A DNA stretch of 64,000 nt from Alkaliphilus oremlandii OhILAs (GTDB taxonomy: Bacteria; Bacillota; Clostridia; Peptostreptococcales; Natronincolaceae): contig NC_009922.1 in assembly GCF_000018325.1 (NCBI RefSeq), positions 930,001 through 994,000 on the forward strand, read 5' to 3'. The position numbers and the translations under genes are program-made. Each line of letters opens with the position of its first letter. The first letter of the stretch is position 1. Below, piece by piece: positions 36,005 through 45,135 of this stretch. The notes below the pieces were generated by a model that saw only the letters and a program-made list of their open reading frames with translations, was not told where the DNA came from and made no database searches.

Positions 36005-37408
36005 ATGGATAGTAAGAAGGAGCATACTGCTAAAAATAATAGAATAGAGAAATGGTTAAAGGATCCGATTAGAGCAGATGTGATTGATATTGCTTGGCCT
36101 GTTCTAGTTGAACTTCTTCTAAGCTCCCTGTTTGGTATGGTGGATATGATTATGCTTGGTAGAATTGCAGACAGTGCTTTAGCAGCAGCTTCTATGGCAG
36201 CCGTAGGTATTACGAACCAGCCCTTATTTATAGGATTATCCCTTGTGCAGGCTCTCAATGTAGGGGCTACAGCAATGATCGCTCGATATCTAGGCTCTAA
36301 TCGAAGAGATCGGATTGAAAATACTTTAAAGCATGTTACTTTACTGAGTCTTGTAATGCTTGCAATTCCAATTTCATTATTTGGACTTATTTTTTCAGAT
36401 GCTATTATGACATTTATGGGTGCCCAAGCGGACACGCTACAGGCAGGAAGCGCATACTTTAAAATTGTTATGATTGGATTTATCTTTCAGTCATTGAATA
36501 TGTCCATATCTGCAGCCCTTAGAGGTATTGGTGAAACAAAGGTGCCAATGAAGATCAATATTAGAGTGAACTTTTTAAATATATTTGGCAATGCAGTCCT
36601 CATTTATGGACTTTTTGGTTTTCCTAAATTGGGTGTTACAGGAGCTGGGCTTTCTACAACCTTAGCGAATGCAATCGCAAGTGTATTCTTATTGAAATAC
36701 ATTGTGAAGGGCAATGATGTTATTCAATTAAATCTTAAAACACGATTTAAATTTGATAAGGATATTATATATAACCTAGTGAAAATAGGTGTTCCTGCAT
36801 CCATAGAGCAATTGGTTTTAAGAACCGGAGTTCTTTTGTTTGCAAAAATAGTTGCTGGGCTTGGAACTGTAACCTATGCGGCACATCAAATTGCCCTTAG
36901 CATACTGGGACTTTCCTTTCAACCAGGGCAGGCTTTTGGAATTGCTGCATCTTCTTTGGTAGGGAGGGCATTGGGTACCAATGAGCTGGATTTGTCAGAA
37001 GATTATGCAAAGGAAACGAGGAGAATTGGCTCCATGATCTCTACCTTTATGGCACTGATACTATTCTTTCTTGGGCCGCAGCTCGTAAGCTTATATTCAT
37101 CGGATCCTGAGATTATAAAAAGTGCATCGTTGGCATTAAAAATAATTGCCTTGGTTCAACCGTTTCAATCTTCCCAATTAATACTAGCCGGTGGATTGAG
37201 AGGGGCAGGGGATACTTTCTGGCCTTTGTTATCGACCTTTATTGGTGTTCTCCTCATTCGGGTTGCGCTGGCATATGTATTTGTCAACACTTTAGGATAC
37301 GGATTGGCAGGGGCATGGGTGGCTGTATTTGTGGATCAATTTGTAAGATGGTTTTTTGTATATATTCGATTTAGAACTGGAAAGTGGAAGTATACGAAGC
37401 TAAGATAA
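36005..37408 (+). CDS. MATE family efflux transporter (second copy)
   Basis: A 467-residue, twelve-helix exporter. FGMVDMIMLGRIADSALAAA corresponds to the MATE helix 2 signature, with LQALNVGATAMIARYLG and AGGLRGAGDTFWPLL in conserved positions. The sequence is distant from the MATE protein at 4.8 kb, so it probably differs in substrate. AAGGAAG lies before ATG. Monocistronic between a consensus promoter and a strong hairpin. Confidence 0.88.
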   Translation: MDSKKEHTAKNNRIEKWLKDPIRADVIDIAWPVLVELLLSSLFGMVDMIMLGRIADSALAAASMAAVGITNQPLFIGLSLVQALNVGATAMIARYLGSNRRDRIENTLKHVTLLSLVMLAIPISLFGLIFSDAIMTFMGAQADTLQAGSAYFKIVMIGFIFQSLNMSISAALRGIGETKVPMKINIRVNFLNIFGNAVLIYGLFGFPKLGVTGAGLSTTLANAIASVFLLKYIVKGNDVIQLNLKTRFKFDKDIIYNLVKIGVPASIEQLVLRTGVLLFAKIVAGLGTVTYAAHQIALSILGLSFQPGQAFGIAASSLVGRALGTNELDLSEDYAKETRRIGSMISTFMALILFFLGPQLVSLYSSDPEIIKSASLALKIIALVQPFQSSQLILAGGLRGAGDTFWPLLSTFIGVLLIRVALAYVFVNTLGYGLAGAWVAVFVDQFVRWFFVYIRFRTGKWKYTKLR

Positions 37409-37433
37409 TTACACAACGTAAGATATTAAAGAA

Positions 37434-37480
37434 AATCCTAAAATTATACGAAAAACATGGTATAGTTTTAGGGTTTTTCT
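37434..37480 (+). terminator. Terminator after the second MATE gene
   Basis: CCTAAAATTATAC / GTATAGTTTTAGG pairs (one wobble) around GAAAAACATG and is followed by GTTTTTCT. Confidence 0.8.
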
Positions 37481-37655
37481 ATAGAGGTCAGATACTATTC
37501 TAAGATTGTATGAAAATTAAACGACAATAATTCCTATAATTGTTACAAAAATTTATAAAATTAATGCTTGATTAGTATAGCATAAATAACCAATTATGAT
37601 ATAATATATTACGGTAATGAGAAGTTTATCATATTTTCTTAGGGAGGTATTCGTT

Positions 37656-39236
37656 TTGAATAATGTTAAAGAGTTGATTGACTCAGGTATTCTAAAAACT
37701 AATAAAATTCATTATAATCTACCAGTGGAAGAACTTATAAAAATTGCTGTGGAAAAAGAAGGTGGAGTCATAGCGAAGAATGGGGCTCTATGTATAAATA
37801 CCGGAAAATACACGGGAAGATCTCCAGAAGATAGATTCATTGTAGATGAACCATCGGTACATGATCATATTAACTGGAACAAAGGAAATAAAGGTATTTC
37901 TGCCCAAGTGTTTGACAATCTATTTAATAAAGCTATGGCCCATGTAAAAGATAAAGAACTATTTGTTTTTGAAGGTTTTGTAGGTTCTGACTTAGATTAC
38001 AGAATGCCAATTAGAGTTATCAATGAATTTGCATATCAAAATTTATTTGCATCGCAGATGTTTATAAAGCCTAAAGCTGGAGAAAGAGAGAACTTTGATC
38101 CAGAATTTACAGTTCTTGCATTGCCAGATTTAAAGGCCGATCCAGCAGTAGATGGTACAAATTCAGAAGTGTTTATTATTCTGAACTTTGCACAAAAAAT
38201 AGTTCTGATCGGCGGAACAAGATACAGTGGAGAAATTAAGAAATCCATATTCACTGTAATGAATTACTTATTACCATTTAAAGATGTTCTTCCAATGCAT
38301 TGCTCTGCCAATATCGGAGAGGACGGTAATGTTGCGCTATTCTTTGGACTATCCGGTACTGGAAAAACCACATTGTCTGCAGATAACAACAGAAAGTTAA
38401 TTGGAGATGATGAGCACGGATGGACTGCCAATGGTGTATTTAACTTCGAAGGTGGATGTTATGCAAAATGCATCAATCTTACGGAAGAACAAGAACCACA
38501 AATATGGAATGCAATTAAACATGGCGCAATTTTAGAAAATATTGTAATCGATGAGAACACTGGTCATATCGACTATGATGATGATAGATATACAGAGAAT
38601 ACACGTGCAGCTTATCCAGTGGAATATATTGATGATGCCGTATTAGAGGGTAAAGGTGGAATTCCAAATACCATTATCTTCTTAACTGCCGATGCTACAG
38701 GCGTATTGCCTCCAATTGCAAAACTAACGAAAGAACAGGCCATGTACCACTTTATGTCTGGGTACACCAGTAAGTTGGCTGGAACAGAAAGAGGCATCGT
38801 AGAGCCAACCGCAACTTTTTCAACTTGTTTTGGAGGACCATTCATGCTATTAAAGCCTCAAACCTATGCAAAGCTTTTAGGTGAGAAAATAGAGAAATAC
38901 AATACTCGTGTATTTTTAGTAAATACGGGATGGACAGGTGGACCATACGGTATAGGAAGCCGTATGAAACTAAAATATACAAGATCCATGGTAAGAGCGG
39001 CAATTAAAGGGGAATTGGATCAGGTGGAATATATTAAGGACCCAATCTTCAATTTATCCATACCAACAACATGTCCAGAGGTACCAGTAGAAGTATTAGA
39101 GCCTTCTAAAACATGGGACAATCAAGATGAATACGATCAGAAGGCAAACGAACTGGCAAAAAGCTTCGTTGAGAATTTTAAAAAGTTTGATGATGTTTCT
39201 GATGATATAAAAAATGTGAATCCAAAGGTTCAATAG
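37656..39236 (+). CDS. pckA: Phosphoenolpyruvate carboxykinase (ATP)
   Basis: A 526-residue cytosolic enzyme that interconverts oxaloacetate + ATP with PEP + CO2 + ADP. Signatures: INTGKYTGRSPEDRF (oxaloacetate region), the kinase-1a loop GLSGTGKTTLSAD, the metal-binding DDEHGW and GGCYAKCINL, and TDATGVLPP. The start is TTG 37656, 8 nt after AGGGAGG; an upstream in-frame ATG at 37617 has no ribosome site and would add a non-family segment. In anaerobes the enzyme often runs toward oxaloacetate with ATP gain. Monocistronic. Confidence 0.93.
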   Translation: MNNVKELIDSGILKTNKIHYNLPVEELIKIAVEKEGGVIAKNGALCINTGKYTGRSPEDRFIVDEPSVHDHINWNKGNKGISAQVFDNLFNKAMAHVKDKELFVFEGFVGSDLDYRMPIRVINEFAYQNLFASQMFIKPKAGERENFDPEFTVLALPDLKADPAVDGTNSEVFIILNFAQKIVLIGGTRYSGEIKKSIFTVMNYLLPFKDVLPMHCSANIGEDGNVALFFGLSGTGKTTLSADNNRKLIGDDEHGWTANGVFNFEGGCYAKCINLTEEQEPQIWNAIKHGAILENIVIDENTGHIDYDDDRYTENTRAAYPVEYIDDAVLEGKGGIPNTIIFLTADATGVLPPIAKLTKEQAMYHFMSGYTSKLAGTERGIVEPTATFSTCFGGPFMLLKPQTYAKLLGEKIEKYNTRVFLVNTGWTGGPYGIGSRMKLKYTRSMVRAAIKGELDQVEYIKDPIFNLSIPTTCPEVPVEVLEPSKTWDNQDEYDQKANELAKSFVENFKKFDDVSDDIKNVNPKVQ

Positions 39237-39240
39237 AACA

Positions 39241-39493
39241 GTATTTTATTATTTATTCTCTATACAAATATTATAAAAATTATACAAAGGAATGATTTGT
39301 ATATAAATATAATTTTAAAATTTAGGATAAACTAAAACGATGGTATTATAGCCAAAGTAAGTTATAACAAAGTTTAGATAGATTTTAAAAGGATCCGTAC
39401 AGGAAAAAAACAGGTAGAGCAAATTACTCTTAATTAAAACAATTATTTATTAGAAATAATTGTTTACTAAAAACATTTTTCAACAAAAATGTA
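39241..39493. other. AT-rich intergenic stretch with two hairpins
   Basis: No gene is seen. AAACAATTATTT / AAATAATTGTTT (about 39436-39467) is a perfect inverted repeat, and CATTTTT / AAAAATG (39473-39491) follows just upstream of the lipoprotein promoter. Either may act as an operator or as the weak end of the pckA transcript; no classic terminator is present. Confidence 0.4.
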
Positions 39494-39522
39494 TTGTCTA
39501 TTTCTAAACAACATGTTATAAT
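39494..39522 (+). promoter_or_regulatory. Sigma-A promoter for the FMN-type lipoprotein
   Basis: TTGTCT (39494-39499) and a perfect TATAAT (39517-39522) are separated by 17 bp, about 48 bp before the start codon at 39570. Confidence 0.75.
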
Positions 39523-39569
39523 CACTTTGTGATTTAAATAAATTATATTTTAAAATGGAGGCAAACAAA

Positions 39570-40649
39570 ATGAAGAAATTTTTAGCAATGCTTTTAGTTC
39601 TTTCTTTATCAGGAGCGGCATTAATTGGATGTTCTACAACAGATAAAACGCCAGATGGTAATACACCACCTGCGGTAACAGAGGAAACACCAAAAGATGG
39701 TGAAGAAGTGGCTGGAGAAATCGCTAAGATTGGTTTAGGACAAACTACAACCATCGCTAAATCTAAAGATTTAGAAGGAGAAACGACACCAGTTGGACAA
39801 GTAGATACTGTAATCGTTGCAGCTGGATTCGACAAAGATGGAAAAGTAGTTAAAGTAACAATTGATACTGCACAAACAAAAATAAATTTTGATAAAGAGC
39901 TTCAACTTACAACAGATGTAACAGAAAAAGGAAAAACTAAAGTTGAGCTTGGTGAAGCATACGGTATGAAAAAAGCTTCTCAAATTGGAAAAGAATGGTT
40001 TGAGCAGGCAGCGGCTTTAGGTGAGTGGATGGTTGGAAAAACTGTAGCTGAAATTAAAGCGATGGAAATCAAAGACGGTAAAACAGCTGATGCAGAACTT
40101 ACATCTTCTGTTACTATTAGCGTTGAAGGATATATCACTGCTCTTGAAGAAGCATACAACAATGCTGTAGAAGTTAAAGCTGGTGCTGTAGAATTAGGTT
40201 TAGGAACTGACATTTCAGCAGCTAAATCTAAAGGATATGCAAATGCAGATGGAAAAGAAACACTACCACTTGCACAAGTGGATACAATCATGACAGTTGT
40301 TGCTTTTGATAAAGACGGTAAAGTTGCAGGAACTATCATTGACAATGCTCAAACAAAAGTAAACTTTGATAAAGAAGGTAAAGTAACTTCAGATAAAGCA
40401 GCTGAAGTAAAAACAAAAGTTGAGCTTGGTGATGAATACGGTATGAAAAAAGCTTCTCAAATTGGTAAAGAGTGGTTTGAGCAAGCGGCAGCTTTAAGCG
40501 AGTGGACAGTTGGAAAAACTGTAGAAGAAATTAAGGCAATGGAACTTAAAGATGGTAAAGCAACAGATGCAGAACTTACATCTTCTGTTACAATTACAAT
40601 TACAGATTATATTGAAACAATTGTAGAAGCAAAAGAAAACGCTAAGTAA
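39570..40649 (+). CDS. Lipoprotein with two FMN-binding-like domain repeats
   Basis: A 359-residue exported lipoprotein: signal peptide with lipobox LIGC (Cys21), then a Thr/Pro/Glu-rich linker. Two tandem domains of about 150 residues follow. Each reads GLGxxxxIAKSK, QVDTxxxxxAFDKDGKV, a shared block EYGMKKASQIGKEWFEQAAAL, and ends ADAELTSSVTI. The last motif stands where FMN_bind domains have the flavinylation site SGAT; here it is SSVT in both copies. GGAGG precedes ATG 39570. Probably an extracytosolic redox or binding protein; whether it carries covalent FMN is uncertain. ApbE lies 3 kb downstream. Confidence 0.75.
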   Translation: MKKFLAMLLVLSLSGAALIGCSTTDKTPDGNTPPAVTEETPKDGEEVAGEIAKIGLGQTTTIAKSKDLEGETTPVGQVDTVIVAAGFDKDGKVVKVTIDTAQTKINFDKELQLTTDVTEKGKTKVELGEAYGMKKASQIGKEWFEQAAALGEWMVGKTVAEIKAMEIKDGKTADAELTSSVTISVEGYITALEEAYNNAVEVKAGAVELGLGTDISAAKSKGYANADGKETLPLAQVDTIMTVVAFDKDGKVAGTIIDNAQTKVNFDKEGKVTSDKAAEVKTKVELGDEYGMKKASQIGKEWFEQAAALSEWTVGKTVEEIKAMELKDGKATDAELTSSVTITITDYIETIVEAKENAK

Positions 40650-40666
40650 ATTGATTTTAAAACATA

Positions 40667-40706
40667 AAAAAGAAAGCTGTCCCAATTTGGGACAGCTTTC
40701 TTTTGA
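40667..40706. terminator. Bidirectional terminator, lipoprotein / ThDP enzyme
   Basis: AAAGAAAGCTGTCCC / GGGACAGCTTTCTTT perfect stem around AATTT, with A- and T-tracts outside. Confidence 0.9.
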
Positions 40707-40707
40707 T

Positions 40708-42333
40708 TTATTCTGATTTATTCCATCTGGAATTATCCATGCAGGTTTCGCTTCCATCTGTGATGATTTCTACAACGAAAGGTTTGTTTGAAAGGTTTTT
40801 AAATTGTTCTTCTAAGGTTGCCAGTTCATCTAAACTGGTGATCTGAACCGCATTAATTCCCATAGCTTTTGACATCTCTGCAATAGATACTCTTTCATAG
40901 GTACAAGCACCTTTTAGGCATCTTCCATATTGGGCATGACTACCGTGAGTTACCAATGCTAACATGGAGTTATTAATAACAAAATAAATAATTGGCATAC
41001 AATGTTCTTTTGCTGTTAATATTTCCATACCATTCATGAAGAAAGAGCCATCGCCTACGATAACAGCATAGGTTTTGCTTGGGTCGGCCATGTATGAACC
41101 CAATGCTCCACCTACGGCAGTACCCATGCAAGCATAATTTAAGCTTGTTTGAAAGTCCATATGTTCTTTTAAGGATAAATATTTAAAACTAAAGTTCATA
41201 TTTTCTCCCATATCTTGTATGAAACAAGTATTTTCAGGAACAAAGTCCGTTATCTTTCTCATAAAAAGCTGTAGCGATAAGCCTGTGTGATTTTGTATAT
41301 AAGGTGCATTGGCTTCTTTTGGTATGGAGATTTTCTTTTCTCTTGCTTCAATCTCCGAATTTAAGCGATCCACAGCAGTTTTCAGATCACTGAACACAGG
41401 AATATCCGCAGGAAAAATTTTGTTCAGCTCATTTGCATCCCAATCGATATGGATTACAGTTTTATCTGCTACGAGAGCTTTATTATATACGATTGTAGAC
41501 ATCTGTCCTAAGGAAGTACCCAGTATCAAGATGCAATCCAATTTAGTATGATGGATATAATCGAAAGCACGGTCCGTTGTACACCATCCATAATTTCCTA
41601 GGTTCAGCTCAAAATCATCGCTGATGAGACCCTTTGCATTGGGTGTTGTGATAATAGGCCACTGTAATTTTTCACTGAGGGATTTAATCTCTTCCGATAA
41701 TCCTCGAGCGCCTCGGCCCACCATGATAACCCCGCTATTAGATGAACGAACAGTGTTTACAGCTTTTTCTAAGCAATCCATATCATATTGTGGCATCAGT
41801 GCCTTGCGATCAATTTTCCCAGGTATTTCACCTTCAAAATCCATTACCTGAATATCTGCTGGGATTGAAATGTGAACGGGACCATAAGGTGGCGTTAAGG
41901 CAATTTCAATAGCGTTTTTGACTTCCTCTAAAATTGTTTTCTCATCAAAAAGAGTTTTGCTATATTTCGTAATCGGTTCAGTGATATCTGTTGTGATTAA
42001 CTCTTGTAAGGAGTTTTTACCCATCACGGCACTACCAACGTAGCTGCTAAAAATTACAACGGGTAACTTATTTCTGTAGGCATCTGCTATACCATTAATT
42101 CCATTATTAACACCAACGCATCCTCCAATAAAGCAGACACCCAAATCTCTCTTTAAATCAGCATATCTTCCTGCAGAAAATGTAGCAGCGGCTTCATTTT
42201 TAACAATAACATATTCGATATCGTAATCATTTAATCCATCATTAAATGCAGATACTTGGGCGGTAGGAATACCGAATGAACAAGTAACTCCATTTCTATA
42301 TAAAAATTCTAAAATTGCATCAGATATTCTCAT
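40708..42333 (-). CDS. Thiamine diphosphate-dependent enzyme (acetolactate synthase superfamily)
   Basis: A 541-residue ThDP enzyme with the three-domain layout. The N-terminal Pyr domain carries the activating Glu in VKNEAAATFSAGRYA; a central domain (about 190-330) follows; the C-terminal PP domain has GDGSFFMNGMEILTAKEH with NN further on (GDG-x-NN motif). The sequence is not close enough to IlvB, oxalyl-CoA decarboxylase or pyruvate oxidase for me to name a reaction. There is no adjacent small regulatory subunit, which argues against anabolic acetolactate synthase. It is transcribed after a GAF-like gene, 17 nt apart. A 2-oxo acid decarboxylase or carboligase is likely. Confidence 0.75.
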   Translation of the reverse strand: MRISDAILEFLYRNGVTCSFGIPTAQVSAFNDGLNDYDIEYVIVKNEAAATFSAGRYADLKRDLGVCFIGGCVGVNNGINGIADAYRNKLPVVIFSSYVGSAVMGKNSLQELITTDITEPITKYSKTLFDEKTILEEVKNAIEIALTPPYGPVHISIPADIQVMDFEGEIPGKIDRKALMPQYDMDCLEKAVNTVRSSNSGVIMVGRGARGLSEEIKSLSEKLQWPIITTPNAKGLISDDFELNLGNYGWCTTDRAFDYIHHTKLDCILILGTSLGQMSTIVYNKALVADKTVIHIDWDANELNKIFPADIPVFSDLKTAVDRLNSEIEAREKKISIPKEANAPYIQNHTGLSLQLFMRKITDFVPENTCFIQDMGENMNFSFKYLSLKEHMDFQTSLNYACMGTAVGGALGSYMADPSKTYAVIVGDGSFFMNGMEILTAKEHCMPIIYFVINNSMLALVTHGSHAQYGRCLKGACTYERVSIAEMSKAMGINAVQITSLDELATLEEQFKNLSNKPFVVEIITDGSETCMDNSRWNKSE

Positions 42334-42350
42334 GTAATTATCCCCCCGTA

Positions 42351-42788
42351 TTAATTTTCAATGAGCATATGAATATTTTTATTAATGATATGCTCACATT
42401 GTTTAATCTGCTCCTCAGAAAGAACATAGTTCTTTTTAATAAAGGCCATATCAACGACAGCAACGACTGTATCCTTTTTAATGATTGGGAATAAGTAGAT
42501 GCTTCGAATGTCTAAAACCTTAAATTCAGTCGGCTTTGTATCCAAATGATCGGTATTATGAATGGCGCATAAAGATTTTGTCTCTACAAGCTTCATTAAA
42601 AACTCAGCATCCTTTACGAAAGAACGATATTCTTTATGGAAGTCAATCCATTTTTGTAGTGGTAAAAACTCCGTATCATTTTTATAGATTGGAATCAGTT
42701 CACCATTTTCTATGGTAAGATAAGCAATTTCCTCCAGTTCTACCACAGAGCCAATTTCGTTAAACATATTTTTCAGTACTTCAATCAC
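42351..42788 (-). CDS. GAF-like small protein linked to the ThDP enzyme
   Basis: About 145 residues, predicted as a single GAF/PAS-type alpha-beta domain (RSIYLFPIIKKDTVVAVVDMAF resembles the central GAF strands) ending in a helix. No DNA-binding or catalytic domain is fused. The start is chosen at GTG 42788, 8 nt behind GGGGGG; a longer frame from 42830 lacks a ribosome site. It is 17 nt upstream of the ThDP gene on the same strand, so it may sense a metabolite or modulate that enzyme. The family is not recognised with certainty. Confidence 0.55.
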   Translation of the reverse strand: MIEVLKNMFNEIGSVVELEEIAYLTIENGELIPIYKNDTEFLPLQKWIDFHKEYRSFVKDAEFLMKLVETKSLCAIHNTDHLDTKPTEFKVLDIRSIYLFPIIKKDTVVAVVDMAFIKKNYVLSEEQIKQCEHIINKNIHMLIEN

Positions 42789-42845
42789 GTAATATTCCCC
42801 CCTGAAGTTGTAATATTGAGTACGATTCACCTCAATAAAATGATA

Positions 42846-42890
42846 TAAAAAAGGCTTCTATAGAAACGCTATAAGGAAGCCTTTTTTGAA
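42846..42890 (-). terminator. Hairpin terminator
   Basis: AAAAAAGGCTTC / GAAGCCTTTTTT around TATAGAAACGCTATAAG, which itself has a TATAG/CTATA pairing. It lies between the two minus-strand transcripts and could stop read-through from 43 kb. Confidence 0.7.
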
Positions 42891-42951
42891 ACTCATTTAC
42901 GGGCAAAGTTCTTCTTTTGGAATACCTTATAAGTAGAACTTTCCGATTCGT

Positions 42952-42990
42952 TATAAAAATGACTTCTGTCTGTAAAAACAGAAGTCATAG
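42952..42990 (-). terminator. Terminator after the STAS-like gene
   Basis: On the minus strand ATGACTTCTGT / ACAGAAGTCAT with loop TTTTACAG is followed by TTTTTAT just after the stop at 42997. Confidence 0.8.
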
Positions 42991-42996
42991 TAGATA

Positions 42997-43374
42997 TTAG
43001 AATCCTTGAGATTTAAGCCATGCGTCTGCTTCTTCTAGATTATCGAATGCCACAGGATCGGAGTTCGAAGTTTTACCTAATCGGTTCATCTGCATTTTTA
43101 CAATAGCACTGGCAACGATAATAGCCCCTGGAACCATACCATTCTTTGTGCACCATTCTAAATGAGTATCCCCATCATTTAATGTAGTCGTTTTATAATT
43201 TCTTAGATCGGAACACTTTGTCCATTTTTTTCCCTTTATTAAAGGAAATACTTTATTAACGTAGTCGTTATGCATACTTTCCATGTTTAAAAAACCATTG
43301 AAAGTTTCATATACGATACCTCTTGCAGCATCTACCTTCAATTCATAACTTCCTTTTGAATCTTTGATAATCAT
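42997..43374 (-). CDS. Small STAS/SpoIIAA-like domain protein
   Basis: A 125-residue soluble protein. The pattern of strands and helices (SYELKVDAARGIVYETFNGFL, then a helix, then KWTKCSDLRNYKTTT and a helix-strand end) resembles the SpoIIAA-like/STAS fold, often seen as a stand-alone domain of unknown role. No catalytic motif is obvious. AGGAGGATGAATA precedes ATG. Monocistronic, with its own terminator. The fold call is tentative. Confidence 0.55.
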   Translation of the reverse strand: MIIKDSKGSYELKVDAARGIVYETFNGFLNMESMHNDYVNKVFPLIKGKKWTKCSDLRNYKTTTLNDGDTHLEWCTKNGMVPGAIIVASAIVKMQMNRLGKTSNSDPVAFDNLEEADAWLKSQGF

Positions 43375-43603
43375 TATTCATCCTCCTAATATTTTATGAA
43401 TATTGAAATATCTAAGCTCTATTGGATAAAACTAGACATATCAATATATATATTATAAGAAAATTAAAAAAACATCAAGACATAATTCGTTAAATAATGC
43501 TATTTTTCAGCAAAATTATACATTTAGGAAGAACGAACTATATTCAGAATCCTCTTATTGTGAGAAATCAAAAAATTTGCTATGATGGATAAGGGTGATA
43601 TTG

Positions 43604-44695
43604 ATGAAAAAAGTAATTTCAATAATAATGATTTTTGTTTTGACGTTAGGGATACTGTCAGGGTGTAATCAAAAGGTAGAGAAGGAATACTCAAAATATA
43701 CGGATACCTTTTTTGATACCTTTGATACATTGGTTCAGGTGGTTGGATATACAGAAACAGAGGAAGAATTTAAAGCTTATTTTGAACAAATAAAGTCTAG
43801 ATTTGAACAACTTCATAAATTATATGATATTTATAACAACTATGAAGGTTTGAATAATGTAAAAACAATTAATGATAATGCAGGGATAAAACCAGTTGAA
43901 GTACAAAAGGAAATTATCGATTTAATTGTTTTTGCCAAAGAATGGTATAGCAAAACAAATGGTAAAACCAATATTGCCATGGGCTCCGTACTTAAAATCT
44001 GGCATGATTATAGACAGGAGGGGGAATCCGAGCCTGAACATGCAAAACTTCCACCGATGGAACAACTGTTGGAGGCAGCCCAATATACGAATATTGATGA
44101 TGTTATTGTAGATACGAAAAAAAATACCGTATATCTTGCTGATAAAAAAATGGCATTGGATGTAGGGGCAGTAGCCAAAGGGTATGCAACGGAAGTTGTA
44201 GCAAAAGAAATGATGAAAAAAGGCTTCACCTCTGGTATTATTAGTGCCGGCGGCAATGTTCGGGTATTAGAAAAACCACTGGATGGCGTTAGAGAACGGT
44301 GGGGAATTGGGATACAAAATCCAGATCAATCCATACTTCCAAATGAGAGTAGTATTCTTGAAACTATTTTTATCAATAATGCTTCTGTAGTGACCAGTGG
44401 TGATTATCAAAGATACTATATGGTAGATGGCAAAACAATTCATCATCTGATCGATCCGGAGACGCTCATGCCCGGAGAATATTATCGTGCTGTTACCGTT
44501 GTAACAGTAAACTCTGGTGCTGCCGATGCACTATCAACGGCCGTGTTTTTAACACCCTACGCCGAAAGTAAAGCCTTAGTGGAAGGTATTGAGGGCGTAG
44601 AGGCTCTTTGGATTATGAAGGATGGGTCCATAGAGGCTACCGATGGAATGAAAGCAATCATGAAGAGTCATGGTGCAACTGGTTCTAAACATTAA
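43604..44695 (+). CDS. apbE: FAD:protein FMN transferase (ApbE), lipoprotein
   Basis: A 363-residue exported lipoprotein (lipobox LSGC, Cys21). It transfers FMN from FAD onto a Thr of target proteins outside the membrane. Visible are the N-terminal FDTFDTLVQVVGY, the nucleotide-binding LDVGAVAKGYATEVV, GIISAGGNVRVLE, and the Mg-binding TIHHLIDPETLMPGEYYRAVTVV with later DALSTAVFL. The ATG at 43604 follows AAGGGTG; a GTG nine bases upstream is possible. Likely targets are FMN-binding-domain proteins such as Rnf/Nqr subunits or the lipoprotein at 39.6 kb. Confidence 0.9.
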   Translation: MKKVISIIMIFVLTLGILSGCNQKVEKEYSKYTDTFFDTFDTLVQVVGYTETEEEFKAYFEQIKSRFEQLHKLYDIYNNYEGLNNVKTINDNAGIKPVEVQKEIIDLIVFAKEWYSKTNGKTNIAMGSVLKIWHDYRQEGESEPEHAKLPPMEQLLEAAQYTNIDDVIVDTKKNTVYLADKKMALDVGAVAKGYATEVVAKEMMKKGFTSGIISAGGNVRVLEKPLDGVRERWGIGIQNPDQSILPNESSILETIFINNASVVTSGDYQRYYMVDGKTIHHLIDPETLMPGEYYRAVTVVTVNSGAADALSTAVFLTPYAESKALVEGIEGVEALWIMKDGSIEATDGMKAIMKSHGATGSKH

Positions 44696-44716
44696 AAATC
44701 CAATGAATAGAAAATC

Positions 44717-44758
44717 ATATAAAAATGATCTAGAGGGAAATCTAGATCTATTTTTATA
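44717..44758 (+). terminator. Terminator after apbE
   Basis: ATAAAAATGATCTAGA / TCTAGATCTATTTTTAT hairpin with loop GGGAAA and a T-rich tail. Confidence 0.75.
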
Positions 44759-45135
44759 TGACAAAAACAATAATTTCCCAATGGTCTAGAAATTTTAAAT
44801 TCTTTATTTTGAAAATAAAGAATTGTGTAAAAACATTCTTTTAAATAAGCAATATACAAGATTTAGCTATATCAATGCTTATAATATAATTTTTTATAAT
44901 ACAGTTATAAATTCTAATATAAAAAATTACACTGTATTTTGTCTATTAACAGTTTCAAGTTCTGTTAAAGCAAGGCGTAGGAAGCGGGAGAATTATGAAG
45001 AAAAACGGTGCATAATATGATGGGTTGCTTTAAATACTAGATGTATCACTCATACGAACTGTAGCTAATATTGAAGGAAAACTTGCATATTAGTATAATG
45101 AATATAAATAAAATTATAAAAGTGAGGTATTTATT
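44759..45135. other. AT-rich intergenic stretch with an inverted repeat
   Basis: A perfect inverted repeat AATTCTTTATTTT / AAAATAAAGAATT lies at 44798-44824. The 65-codon frame at 44823-45020 has no ribosome site and unnatural composition, so it is not a gene. The promoter of yitT should lie near 45090 but was not resolved. Confidence 0.4.

Noticed and set aside
36005..37408. Two MATE genes as a duplication
   Set aside because: The proteins share only family motifs; they are not recent copies.
44823..45020. 65-codon open frame in the apbE-yitT gap
   Set aside because: No ribosome site, composition like noncoding AT-rich DNA, and it overlaps an inverted repeat.
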